From: an uncultured Alphaproteobacteria bacterium
Lineage (GTDB): Bacteria; Pseudomonadota; Alphaproteobacteria; HIMB59
Assembly (NCBI GenBank): GCA_902538085.1
Contig: CACBDV010000002.1
Coordinates: 1 to 64,000, forward strand
Length of the DNA: 64,000 nucleotides
Direction: 5' to 3'
This document shows, piece by piece, positions 30,318 to 39,426 of the stretch (position 1 is its first letter; the number at the start of each line of letters is the position of its first letter). Under the pieces are notes generated by a model, which was given only the letters and a program-made list of their open reading frames with translations, was not told the origin of the DNA and searched no databases. The position numbers were made by a program, and so were the translations under genes.

Positions 30318-31698
30318 GTGCTCTGTTACGAGACTCTTTCAAATCAACGATTGGATTAATATATTTTTTTTCTTTAACCAAACTATCTAATAATTTTTTA
30401 TCTAAATATGGCTCAAATACTGTTTTTGATGAATTAAATATTTTTAATTGTGGAATATACTTTAAGATAAATTTAGCCTGTGGATCGAACTTTTCTGACT
30501 GAAGCACAGGATTAAATACACGAAAATACGGGGAGGCATCTGCGCCACAGCCTGCTATCCACTGCCATCCAGCTGCATTACTAGCTTCATCATAATCTAG
30601 TAAACTTTTTTGAAAATACCGCTCACCTAATGTCCAGTTTAATAATAAATTTTTCACAAGAAAACTTCCAACAACCATTCTAAGCCTATTATGCATCCAT
30701 CCCTCTTCATAAATTTGACTCATTGCAGCGTCTACAAGAGGTATGCCTGTTTTACCCTCAGTCCATAGAGCAAAATCTTTTTTACTACTTCTCCATGGGA
30801 ATTTTTTAAATTTAGGGTTAATCGGTTTAGTTGATAAATCTTCAGAATAATACAACAATGAATAAGAAAATTCTCGCCAGCCAATTTCTGATAAATAAGT
30901 ATTTACAGCATTATTAGATTTTTTTGAATTTTGGATTTTTTCAATTATTACCCGTGGGGATATCTCTCCAAATCTTAAGTGAGGAGATATTCTTGATGTT
31001 TGATCAAAATCAGGCCTATTTCTATTTACATCATATTTATCTATATGAGAAGAAATGTAAGTTTCAATTTTTTTCAAAGCTGCATCCTCTCCTGGACTCC
31101 AATAATTATTAAACTTCTCATACCAACTTCTATTAGATAAAAAATTGATTTTAGTTTTTTCATTGTGTTTAAATGATTTGATTGATGTATTTTTTTGATA
31201 AGAAAATTTCTTGTTCAAATAAACTTTAAAAGCAGTTTTCCAATAAGGAGTAAAAACTTTAAAGAACTGACCAGAGTTATTTTGTACTTCCCAAGGCTCA
31301 TTAAGTAAGTGTGAATTAAAAGTTTCAACATGAATTTTTTTATTTTTAAAAAAACTTTTTATCTCAGTGTCTCTTTTAATAGATTGGTCTGAGTAGAGCC
31401 TATTCCAAATTAATGATGAAATTTTGTATTTTTCAATTAGGTGTGAGAGATTTTTTTTCGCTTCACCATCAGTTATAATAAGCTTTACATTAAATTTTTG
31501 TTCTAAATTCTTGGAATGCAAATGAAGAGTTTTGTTTAACCACCATTGACCAGCATCTCCAGTGGCTTTCTTTTCAATGTCATCATAAATATAAACAAGT
31601 AATGCTGGGGATTTTTGTTTCGATATAAATTCCAGACAAGGATTATCAATAATCCTAAAGTCTCTTCTCAGCCAATATAAAGTTCTATTTTCGATGAT
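30289..31698 (-). CDS. phrB: Deoxyribodipyrimidine photolyase with non-canonical start (in-frame N-terminus extends beyond ORF-track start 31521 to ATC at ~31698)
   Basis: Upstream in-frame translation IIENRTLYWLRRDFRIIDNPCLEFISKQKSPALLVYIYDDI...GDAGQWWLNKTLH joins track ORF; C-term WSPGEDAALKKI, GIPLVDAAMSQIYEEGWMHNRLRMVVGSFLVK, WQWIAGCGADASPYFRVFNP. Confidence 0.92.
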   Translation of the reverse strand: MIENRTLYWLRRDFRIIDNPCLEFISKQKSPALLVYIYDDIEKKATGDAGQWWLNKTLHLHSKNLEQKFNVKLIITDGEAKKNLSHLIEKYKISSLIWNRLYSDQSIKRDTEIKSFFKNKKIHVETFNSHLLNEPWEVQNNSGQFFKVFTPYWKTAFKVYLNKKFSYQKNTSIKSFKHNEKTKINFLSNRSWYEKFNNYWSPGEDAALKKIETYISSHIDKYDVNRNRPDFDQTSRISPHLRFGEISPRVIIEKIQNSKKSNNAVNTYLSEIGWREFSYSLLYYSEDLSTKPINPKFKKFPWRSSKKDFALWTEGKTGIPLVDAAMSQIYEEGWMHNRLRMVVGSFLVKNLLLNWTLGERYFQKSLLDYDEASNAAGWQWIAGCGADASPYFRVFNPVLQSEKFDPQAKFILKYIPQLKIFNSSKTVFEPYLDKKLLDSLVKEKKYINPIVDLKESRNRALDAYQQTKS

Positions 31699-31713
31699 AA
31701 AATAATAACAAAA

Positions 31714-31908
31714 TTATTTACTATGAGGAGGCATTTTCTTTTCTACGAACCAAACATGCTGTTTCAAAACAGGGTCATACTTTCTCTGGCGAAGTTTGTC
31801 AGAAACTTTCAATCCTTTAGTGGGTTTACGTACAATATATTTTGTGCCAGTTTCAGGTTTTTCTTCAGGTATTAACTGTTTAAGTTGGTATGTAGACTTT
31901 TTAGCCAT
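31714..31908 (-). CDS. rpmG: 50S ribosomal protein L33-like protein
   Basis: 64-aa small basic protein, TGTKYIVRKPTKGLKVSDKLRQRKYDPVLKQHVWFVEKKMP; YDP..K.HV L33-like. Confidence 0.75.
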   Translation of the reverse strand: MAKKSTYQLKQLIPEEKPETGTKYIVRKPTKGLKVSDKLRQRKYDPVLKQHVWFVEKKMPPHSK

Positions 31909-31960
31909 TGGCGTAAACTAAACTAATTTTGAATTTGGTCAACATTGATATTTAATGAAA

Positions 31961-32824
31961 TTAAAGAATTTTTTTCCAATGTTCTCGCTTATCTTTCAGA
32001 GAACGTCTCTTTTTTTCTGTCATATTATCAAAACAGATGGAACATGAATATCCTTCTTCATATTTAGGAGATTTTCTCTCTCTTGGAGTTAAAGGCATGT
32101 TACACCCGTAACAAAGCTTACTCGTACCCTGAGAAAGTTGCTTGTTCAAAGATACTCTGTAGTCAAAAACAAAGCATTCACCCTTCCATGAGTCAGCAGA
32201 TGTGGTTTCAAAATATTTTAATATTCCTCCTTTAAGTTGATATGTCTCAATACCATATTTTTCCATTAAAGGTCCTGCTTTTTCACATCTAATACCCCCT
32301 GTACAATAAATACCAACTTTTTTATTCTGAAATTTTTCTTTGTTATTCTTTATATAATTTTTGAAATCTTTAAATGTTTCAATTTTAGGGTTGATAGCAT
32401 TTTTATAATGACCAATTTTAAATTCATAATCATTTCTTGTATCAAGGATTTCTACATTTTTATCATTGGCAAATTTATCCCAATCACTTGGTTCAATAAA
32501 CTTAGATTTTTTAATGTCTGAAATTTTTAATCCAAAATCAGATGTAACTATTTCCTTTTTAAGTTTAATTTTAAACTCGTTAAAAATTCTTTGGCCATTA
32601 AAGTCTGATATTTTTATATTTTCTTTAGTGACTCCTAAAGACATTAAATAGTCTATAATTTTTTTTTCTAATTTTGATGAGACTGCTATTGTACCATTTA
32701 AACCTTCCTCACTAACAATAATCGAACCTTTAATTTGTTTTAAAAGAAAGTGTAAATTTAACCTCTCTTTTAATAATCTGGGATTGGATACGTTAAAGAA
32801 ACTATAAAACGCAATGACTCTCAT
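31961..32824 (-). CDS. trhO: Rhodanese-domain tRNA hydroxylation protein TrhO (UPF0176)
   Basis: FYSFFNVSNPRLLKERL; VSEEGLNGTIAV; LDTRNDYEFKIGHYKNAINP; GIYCTGGIRCEKAG; two CxxC motifs. Confidence 0.93.
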   Translation of the reverse strand: MRVIAFYSFFNVSNPRLLKERLNLHFLLKQIKGSIIVSEEGLNGTIAVSSKLEKKIIDYLMSLGVTKENIKISDFNGQRIFNEFKIKLKKEIVTSDFGLKISDIKKSKFIEPSDWDKFANDKNVEILDTRNDYEFKIGHYKNAINPKIETFKDFKNYIKNNKEKFQNKKVGIYCTGGIRCEKAGPLMEKYGIETYQLKGGILKYFETTSADSWKGECFVFDYRVSLNKQLSQGTSKLCYGCNMPLTPRERKSPKYEEGYSCSICFDNMTEKKRRSLKDKREHWKKIL

Positions 32825-32868
32825 TAGTATGTTTTATAACAAATGTATAGATTGATCAAATAAAGCGT

Positions 32869-34137
32869 TTAAATTACTTTGATTTTATTAGTAAATTGAT
32901 TTTCAAATTTAACTAACTGAGGCATAAATTTAAACCAAGCATCTTTCAAAGCTTCTACAAATTTTTCAGTAGACTCTGGATCATGACATGGAGTAGGAGT
33001 TATTCTTATTCTCTCGGTTCCTTTTGGGACTGTTGGATAATTAATAGGCTGAACATAAACCTGGTGCTCATTTAAAAGAAAATCACTAATCTCTTTACAT
33101 AATTTGCTATCTCCAATTAATACTGGGATTATATGTGAACCTGAGTCTAAAAAAGGAATACCTGCGGTTCGTAGTTCTTTTTTAACAAAATCAACATTCT
33201 CAAAGAATGAAGATCGAATTTCATCGTTTTTCTTTACTTGTCTAATGCTCTCTAGACTTCCGGCAGCTACTGCTGGGCACATGGATGTTGTGAAAATAAA
33301 TCCTTTTGAAAAACTTCTAACAAAATCAATTATTGTCTCAGTCGAGGCTATGTAACCTCCAGCTAGACCAAATGCTTTTGCCAATGTTCCATTGATAATA
33401 TCAATATGCTCAGATAATCCTTTTTGATCTGCTACACCTGCTGCATTAGGACCGTATAAACCTACAGCATGAACTTCATCTAAGTATATTAATGCTCCAT
33501 TATCCTGAGCAACCTGAATAATGTCTTCTAGTGGTGCAAAATCAGCTTCCATTGAATAGACAGACTCCAAGACGATAATTTTTGGTCGAGAAAAATCTAC
33601 TCCCTTTAGAATGTCCTTTAGGTGTTTTACATCGTTATGACGATAAATAGCTTTTTCTTTTTTACTTGTACGAATTCCTTCTATAAGTGATGCGTGATTT
33701 AGTTCATCACTTAAAACTAAACAATTATCAAAAGCAGATATAATAGACTTTAGTGCAGACTCATTAGCACTATATCCAGAATTAAATGCTAGAGCTCTTT
33801 CTTTTTTATGTAAGAGTGCGATTTCTTTTTCGAGTTGAATATGGAAATTAGTAGTGCCTGATATATTCCTTGTTCCTCCGCTTCCCGCTCCTAACTTTTC
33901 AGCAGCAGATTGCATTGCAGAAATAACTTCTTTGTTCTGGCTCATGCCTAAGTAATCATTTGAACACCAGACATCAATCTCTTCGGTTTGACCATTACTA
34001 TGTCTTGTAGCTTTGGGATACTGTCCGGCTTTTCTTTCTATGTTGTTAAATACTCTGTAGTGGCCTTCATCCTTAATTTTATCAATTTCAGATTGAAGAG
34101 TGCTTAGATAATTAGATTTCCAATTGTGATTTTTCAC
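32869..34137 (-). CDS. hemA: 5-aminolevulinate synthase
   Basis: VWCSNDYLGMSQNKEVISAM; GAGSGGTRNISGTTNFHIQLE; LDEVHAVGLYGPNAAGVADQ; NGTLAKAFGLAGGYIAS. Confidence 0.97.
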   Translation of the reverse strand: MKNHNWKSNYLSTLQSEIDKIKDEGHYRVFNNIERKAGQYPKATRHSNGQTEEIDVWCSNDYLGMSQNKEVISAMQSAAEKLGAGSGGTRNISGTTNFHIQLEKEIALLHKKERALAFNSGYSANESALKSIISAFDNCLVLSDELNHASLIEGIRTSKKEKAIYRHNDVKHLKDILKGVDFSRPKIIVLESVYSMEADFAPLEDIIQVAQDNGALIYLDEVHAVGLYGPNAAGVADQKGLSEHIDIINGTLAKAFGLAGGYIASTETIIDFVRSFSKGFIFTTSMCPAVAAGSLESIRQVKKNDEIRSSFFENVDFVKKELRTAGIPFLDSGSHIIPVLIGDSKLCKEISDFLLNEHQVYVQPINYPTVPKGTERIRITPTPCHDPESTEKFVEALKDAWFKFMPQLVKFENQFTNKIKVI

Positions 34138-34200
34138 AAATATTAATTTATTTTTTACTTATCTAAAAGATACTGCAATAAAGACGCATAAAGCCTCTAA

Positions 34201-35220
34201 TTAGGGGCTTTTTGTCCTATTTATCCTAGGAATTACTTCTTTGCCAATCAGTTCAATAGATTTGATTAAATTTTCATGGGTAATATCAGCTATATCCATT
34301 TGAAATTGGAATCTATCAATACCTCCAAGGGCTTGACTATGTCTGATAATCTTTTCAGCGACCTGATCGGGATCACCTAAAACTATAGCTCCTAATGGAC
34401 CAATTTGATTGTCAAATTGGTCTCTCGTCACAGGACCCCAACCTCTTTCTTTTCCAATTTTTGTGAACATTTTATGATAACCCTCATAATACAAATCTAT
34501 TGCTTCATCCATACTATTTGCGACATATCCCAGTGAGTGAAGTCCTACGTAAAGTTTTTCTGGGGGGTGTCCTGCTTCTTTACCCGCCTGTCGATAAATA
34601 TCTACCAAAGGCCTAAAGCGATGAGTATTGCCTCCAATTATGGCAATCATTAGAGGTAAGCCCATTGAACCTGCTCTTGCAAAAGATTGAGGTGTGCCAC
34701 CAACACCTAACCAAATTGGGACAGGGTTTTGAATAGGCCTTGGATAAATAGGTAAATTATTTATCGAAGGTCTAAATTTACCAGACCAACTAACAAATTC
34801 ATTTTCTCTAATTTTTAAAAGCAAACCGAGCTTTTCAATAAACAATTCATCATAATCTTTGAAATCCAAACCAAACAATGGAAAGGCCTCAGAAAATGAT
34901 CCTCTTCCAGCTACCATTTCTGCTCTACCTCCGGATATCAGATCAAGAGTAGACAAGTTTTGAAATACACGAACAGGATCTGCTGCGCTTAAAACAGTTA
35001 CAGCACTTATTAGCTTAATATTTTTTGTTTGTGCTGCAGCTGCAGCTAATATCATAAATGGTGCTGAGTCTAAAAATTCTTTTCTATGATGCTCTCCTAT
35101 CCCAAATGAATTTAATCCAACTTCATCTGCAAAAATAATTCTATCAATAACATTATTGATGGCTTTAACACTATCTGAGCCCTCTCTTTTATCTGCAAAA
35201 CTGTCTATACCGATTTCCAA
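34201..35220 (-). CDS. LLM-class flavin-dependent oxidoreductase (luciferase-like)
   Basis: FADEVGLNSFGIGEHHRKEFLDSAPFMILAAAAAQTKNIKLISAVTVLSAADPVRVFQNLSTLDLISGGRAEMVAGRGSF. Confidence 0.93.
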   Translation of the reverse strand: MEIGIDSFADKREGSDSVKAINNVIDRIIFADEVGLNSFGIGEHHRKEFLDSAPFMILAAAAAQTKNIKLISAVTVLSAADPVRVFQNLSTLDLISGGRAEMVAGRGSFSEAFPLFGLDFKDYDELFIEKLGLLLKIRENEFVSWSGKFRPSINNLPIYPRPIQNPVPIWLGVGGTPQSFARAGSMGLPLMIAIIGGNTHRFRPLVDIYRQAGKEAGHPPEKLYVGLHSLGYVANSMDEAIDLYYEGYHKMFTKIGKERGWGPVTRDQFDNQIGPLGAIVLGDPDQVAEKIIRHSQALGGIDRFQFQMDIADITHENLIKSIELIGKEVIPRINRTKSP

Positions 35221-35229
35221 GGTGTTCTT

Positions 35230-35907
35230 CTAAAATTTTTCAGTGTTTGTTCTAATTTCAATTTCCCATGACCAAGCTTTTTTATCCTGTAAATAAAAAT
35301 TTAGGTATTGTTTTGCAATTTCATCAGGGTGTATCATTTGATAATTTCCAACTGGTTCTTTACCTATTCCTCCATCTATAACGAAATGACCTATATGAAT
35401 ATTTTGTGGGTGCAGCTCTCTTGCCAAAGATTGTGCTAAGCCTCTCAAACCAAACTTTCCCATAGCAAAAGACGCAGATTTGGCAAAACCCTTTACACTT
35501 GCAGAGGATCCAGTGAAAAAAATATTACCTTTTCCTATTTTTAACATTCTTTTTACTGATTCATGCGCTACTAGAAAAGCCCCATAACTATTTACTTTTA
35601 TTGATTGAAGCATTTCATCAGGATCGTATTCAATAAAAGGTTTTACAATTCTAAGAGATGGATTATAGATAACAATTTCTGGAGTGCCTATAATTGAGTC
35701 AGTCTGCAAAAATAAATCTTGAACACTTTTATTTTCCGTTGAGTCACACTTGAAAACTAAAGCGTCGATCTCTTTTTTTAAACTGTCAAGTTTGTCAATG
35801 TTTCTGGAAGCAAGTACAATTTTCATCCCCTTTGAATTAAATGCTCTAGCCAAAGAAGCACTTAAACCTGATCCTGCTCCGACAATTAAAACTGCTTTTT
35901 GTGTCAT
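35230..35907 (-). CDS. SDR-family oxidoreductase with F in place of the catalytic Tyr
   Basis: LIVGAGSGLSASLARAF; GNIFFTGSSASVKGFAKSASFAMGKFGLRGLAQSLAREL. Confidence 0.88.
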   Translation of the reverse strand: MTQKAVLIVGAGSGLSASLARAFNSKGMKIVLASRNIDKLDSLKKEIDALVFKCDSTENKSVQDLFLQTDSIIGTPEIVIYNPSLRIVKPFIEYDPDEMLQSIKVNSYGAFLVAHESVKRMLKIGKGNIFFTGSSASVKGFAKSASFAMGKFGLRGLAQSLARELHPQNIHIGHFVIDGGIGKEPVGNYQMIHPDEIAKQYLNFYLQDKKAWSWEIEIRTNTEKF

Positions 35908-35954
35908 AATTTCAAACGTTATTTAGTTATAACATATTTTGAAATAAGTACATA

Positions 35955-35984
35955 TTGACCAATAAGTCTCGCTTAAATTGTATT
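35955..35984 (+). promoter_or_regulatory. Candidate sigma-70 promoter for the hem operon (TTGACC-N18-TGTATT)
   Basis: Divergent intergenic region; hexamers at 35955-35960 and 35979-35984, ~40 nt upstream of HemC start MKKIVLL (36025). Confidence 0.4.
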
Positions 35985-36024
35985 AGCGTTGATTATTTGT
36001 TATTTGTTAATGTCATCAATGGTT

Positions 36025-37503
36025 ATGAAAAAGATTGTTTTATTATCAAGAAAAAGTTTTCTCGCTAAAATTCAGACTCACATTGCGGAAATAGAAATTA
36101 ATAAAATACAAAAAAATATAATTGATACACATTACTCATCAAGCGTTGGTGACACAGACATGTCAGCTAAAGCTTGGGAACAACATGGATTTGGAATATT
36201 TACAAATTCACTCTCAAAAAAATTAATCTTAAAAGATGTAGATGTGGTAGTTCATTCATTCAAAGATCTTCCTGTTAAAAATCTTAATAAGACTTCTTTT
36301 ATTTGTCTCAAAAGAGATGATCCAAGAGATGTTATTCTTATTAAAAAGACTTCATTAAATAAAAAAAAATTAGTTATAGGGACATCCTCTCCTAGAAGAA
36401 AATATTATTTAAAAAAATTAAGAAAGTTTTTACCCTTTGAAGAATTGAAGCCATTCGACATCAGGGGAAACGTACCATCTAGGCTGGAAAAAATATTAAA
36501 TTCCTCAAAAGAGGACGGGGTGTTTATGGCTAAAGCTGCTATAGATAGAATTTTTAAATATGGAGAAAAAATTAATAAAAAAGATTATAGAAATTTTAAA
36601 TTGAAATTTAAAAAGTTTGAGAAGATAATTTTACCAATTTCTGAATTTCCTAGTGCGGCAGCACAAGGATGCATTGCTTTGGAATATAGGAGAGATGATC
36701 GAAAAACAGAAAAAATATTGAAAAAAATTAATCATTTACCTTCGTTAGATGATTGTCAAAGAGAGAGAAAATATTTATACAAATGGGGAGGTGGTTGCAA
36801 TTTAGATGTAGGTGTGACTATTGAAAATATCCTAAATGAAAAAATCTTATTTGCACAAGGGAAAGATAATCAAACAAAAAAATATTTTAAAGAAAAAAAA
36901 TATCTAAATAATAAAAAAGTTAAAAAAGTTAAAAATATATTTCCTTCAAGCTTATCAAAATATCAAATGTTTCAGAGAAATTTGCATGAATTTAATAAAA
37001 CAGTAAAAAATAAAAATGTTTTGGCCACAAGATCAGAATTTAAAGAGTTTAAATCTTTGAAAAGTGTATCAAATCTTATAACTTCCGGCGTAAGTTCTTG
37101 GAAAAAAATAAGTAAAATGGGCATTCTTGTAAATTCTTCTCTCGATAGTTTTGGTGAAAATTATCGAGAAACTGAAAATTTTTATAAAGATAATCAAAAA
37201 CCTACTTATAAACTTACATATGAAGGAAATATGCTAAATAAAAAATTCCCTGTTATATCACACTATAGTTTAGTCCCTTTGATTAATGACAATACGATTA
37301 ATAATTTGTTTGTAGCGGAGAGTTTTTATTGGATGAGCTTCTCTGCATTTAAATTAGCTATACAACTAAGACCAGAAATACTAAATAAGCGTAATTCGTG
37401 TGGACCTGGTCAAACGTATCTTCAAATTTCTAAATTTATTCCTAAAAATCAATTAAATGTATATCTTACTTATGATGATTTTAAAAATTTTGAACTTAAA
37501 TGA
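36025..37503 (+). CDS. hemC: Hydroxymethylbilane synthase with ~170-200 aa C-terminal extension (candidate HemC-HemD fusion)
   Basis: ORF 35989..37503. LLSRKSFLAKIQTH; VDVVVHSFKDLPV; GTSSPRRKYYL; DIRGNVPSRLEKI; EFPSAAAQGCIALEYR; KWGGGCNLDVGV (cofactor Cys). Extension begins near KNKNVLATRSEF. Confidence 0.9.
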   Translation: MKKIVLLSRKSFLAKIQTHIAEIEINKIQKNIIDTHYSSSVGDTDMSAKAWEQHGFGIFTNSLSKKLILKDVDVVVHSFKDLPVKNLNKTSFICLKRDDPRDVILIKKTSLNKKKLVIGTSSPRRKYYLKKLRKFLPFEELKPFDIRGNVPSRLEKILNSSKEDGVFMAKAAIDRIFKYGEKINKKDYRNFKLKFKKFEKIILPISEFPSAAAQGCIALEYRRDDRKTEKILKKINHLPSLDDCQRERKYLYKWGGGCNLDVGVTIENILNEKILFAQGKDNQTKKYFKEKKYLNNKKVKKVKNIFPSSLSKYQMFQRNLHEFNKTVKNKNVLATRSEFKEFKSLKSVSNLITSGVSSWKKISKMGILVNSSLDSFGENYRETENFYKDNQKPTYKLTYEGNMLNKKFPVISHYSLVPLINDNTINNLFVAESFYWMSFSAFKLAIQLRPEILNKRNSCGPGQTYLQISKFIPKNQLNVYLTYDDFKNFELK

Positions 37504-38423
37504 TTAAAAATTATTTCCCTATTGATCAGTCTAAATCTCTTAAAAAGAAAATTTTAATTCAACCTTTATTTGTGGATCAAAAGGTAAAAAATTCAAAGGA
37601 AATTAAAGGATTAGGTGATAATAAGAGTTGGTCATCTTCATCTATAATTAAGGCAATTGAAAAGGATTTAAAAAAAGGTATCAATAATTTTCTACTTTTT
37701 ATCGTTCCAAATAAAAAACAAAAAAATCCGGAGGATTTTAGCTTTCACTATGAAGTTATAAGAAAAATTAAAAATTATTTTGGAAAAGATATAGTTTTAC
37801 TTATAGATACTTGCTTATGCTCAATAACTGTTGATGGGCATTGTGGAGTTACTCATAAAAAATCAATTGATCTTAATAAGACACATTACTCTTTAGGATT
37901 AGCGGCAAATACATATCTTGAGGCGGGAGCTGATATAATTGCACCAAGTGACATGATGAAAAATACGACTAAATATTTGAGAAAAATATTTGTTCAAAAT
38001 GGTTTTTCAAATTCTCAAATAATGAGTTACTCAACAAAATTTAAAAGTCACTTCTACGGCCCTTTTAGAGATGTTGCAAAATCATCACCACAGGGATTTG
38101 ATCGGTCATCATATCAATTACCTGTTGAAGACAAAGCAAAGGCAATTAAAAGCTCAATTAGTAATGCAGCTCAAGGTGCAAATTATTTAATGGTTAAGCC
38201 TGGAATGACTTCAATAGATTTAATAAGAGATATAAAAAAGGAGACACTGCTTCCCACGGGTGCGTACCAAGTAAGTGGTGAGTATGCTAGTCTACAAATG
38301 CTCAGCAAAGCTAAATTTGGCAATTATGTTGATTTGCTCCTAGAGTCTTTAACGGTACTCAAAAGAGCTCAAGCAGATTTTATTATTACTTATGGAGCTA
38401 GAGATATTGCAAAATACCTATAA
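37500..38423 (+). CDS. hemB: Delta-aminolevulinic acid dehydratase (porphobilinogen synthase), cysteine-rich metal site
   Basis: LLIDTCLCSITVDGHCGV; SYSTKFKSHFYGPFRD; ANYLMVKPGM; AYQVSGEYASL. Confidence 0.95.
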   Translation: MIKNYFPIDQSKSLKKKILIQPLFVDQKVKNSKEIKGLGDNKSWSSSSIIKAIEKDLKKGINNFLLFIVPNKKQKNPEDFSFHYEVIRKIKNYFGKDIVLLIDTCLCSITVDGHCGVTHKKSIDLNKTHYSLGLAANTYLEAGADIIAPSDMMKNTTKYLRKIFVQNGFSNSQIMSYSTKFKSHFYGPFRDVAKSSPQGFDRSSYQLPVEDKAKAIKSSISNAAQGANYLMVKPGMTSIDLIRDIKKETLLPTGAYQVSGEYASLQMLSKAKFGNYVDLLLESLTVLKRAQADFIITYGARDIAKYL

Positions 38424-39408
38424 CAAAAATTTTTTTAATGCCTTAAATAAAGTTGAACAAAAAATTCCTCCAATTTGGTTTATGAGACAGGCTGGTCGAT
38501 ATCATCAGCATTACAGAAAATTAAAAGAAAAATATTCTTTTGAACAATTATGTAAAGAGCCTGAGCTTGCTTGTGAGGTAACTCTTGGACCTATTGTTGA
38601 ATTCGATTTTGATGCTGCAATATTGTTTAGTGATATTCTTTTTCCTTTAGATTATTTAGGTATGAGTTTGAAGTTTAATCCTGGACCAATATTTGAAAAA
38701 AATTTAAGTTCAAAAATGATATCCGAATTTAATATTGATGAATTTGAAAGTTTTATAGATTTTCAGAATATATCTCTAAAACATATTAGAAATGAACTAT
38801 CAAATCATAAATCTTTAATTGGATTTACTGGTGGACCTGTAACCTTATACCATTTTGCAACGAGGAATAATCCTGTATCACAAACACTATTTCAACAAAC
38901 CCTGCCCGTTTTAGAAATGTTAATACAAAAAAATATACAAATTCAGTTACGAAATGACATTGATTTGTTAATGATATTTGATACTGAAGCTAATAAACTA
39001 AATGATAAAGATTTTGATGAATTTGTTATTCCCTTTTTAGTTAAAATTTCAAATAGTTATCCAAATAAAATTGGATATTTCACTAAAGAAATTTCTCAAA
39101 CTAAATTTAATAAATTACAAAATTTAAAAAATTTAAAACTCACAGTTTTAGGAACTAATTTGGAGGTTTTCACTGAATTACCAAAGACACATTTATCTTT
39201 ACAGGGGAATTTTTCAAATGATTTATTAGCTATTGAGGACACTAAATCCTTTTCTGATTATATTGATAAATATATTGAGAAATGCTTACAGAGTGAGCCA
39301 TCTCATAGATCTGGGTGGATTGCTAGCCTCGATCACGGTGTAAAAAAAACTACTCCTGAGGCTAATGTTCATTTATTCATAGAAAAGATAAGAACTAAGT
39401 TATCATAA
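38392..39408 (+). CDS. hemE: Uroporphyrinogen decarboxylase
   Basis: PIWFMRQAGRYHQHYRKLKEKYSFEQLC; AAILFSDILFPLDYLGM; IGFTGGPVTLYHF; QGNFSND. Confidence 0.92.
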   Translation: MELEILQNTYNKNFFNALNKVEQKIPPIWFMRQAGRYHQHYRKLKEKYSFEQLCKEPELACEVTLGPIVEFDFDAAILFSDILFPLDYLGMSLKFNPGPIFEKNLSSKMISEFNIDEFESFIDFQNISLKHIRNELSNHKSLIGFTGGPVTLYHFATRNNPVSQTLFQQTLPVLEMLIQKNIQIQLRNDIDLLMIFDTEANKLNDKDFDEFVIPFLVKISNSYPNKIGYFTKEISQTKFNKLQNLKNLKLTVLGTNLEVFTELPKTHLSLQGNFSNDLLAIEDTKSFSDYIDKYIEKCLQSEPSHRSGWIASLDHGVKKTTPEANVHLFIEKIRTKLS

Positions 39409-39426
39409 AAATCGTAATGTTTTTCA

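Noticed and set aside
34190-34211. Palindrome AAAGCCTCTAATTAGGGGCTTT at the end of the LLM gene
   Set aside because: Probably an ordinary terminator overlapping the stop codon; U-tract weak on the relevant strand, so not claimed as novel.
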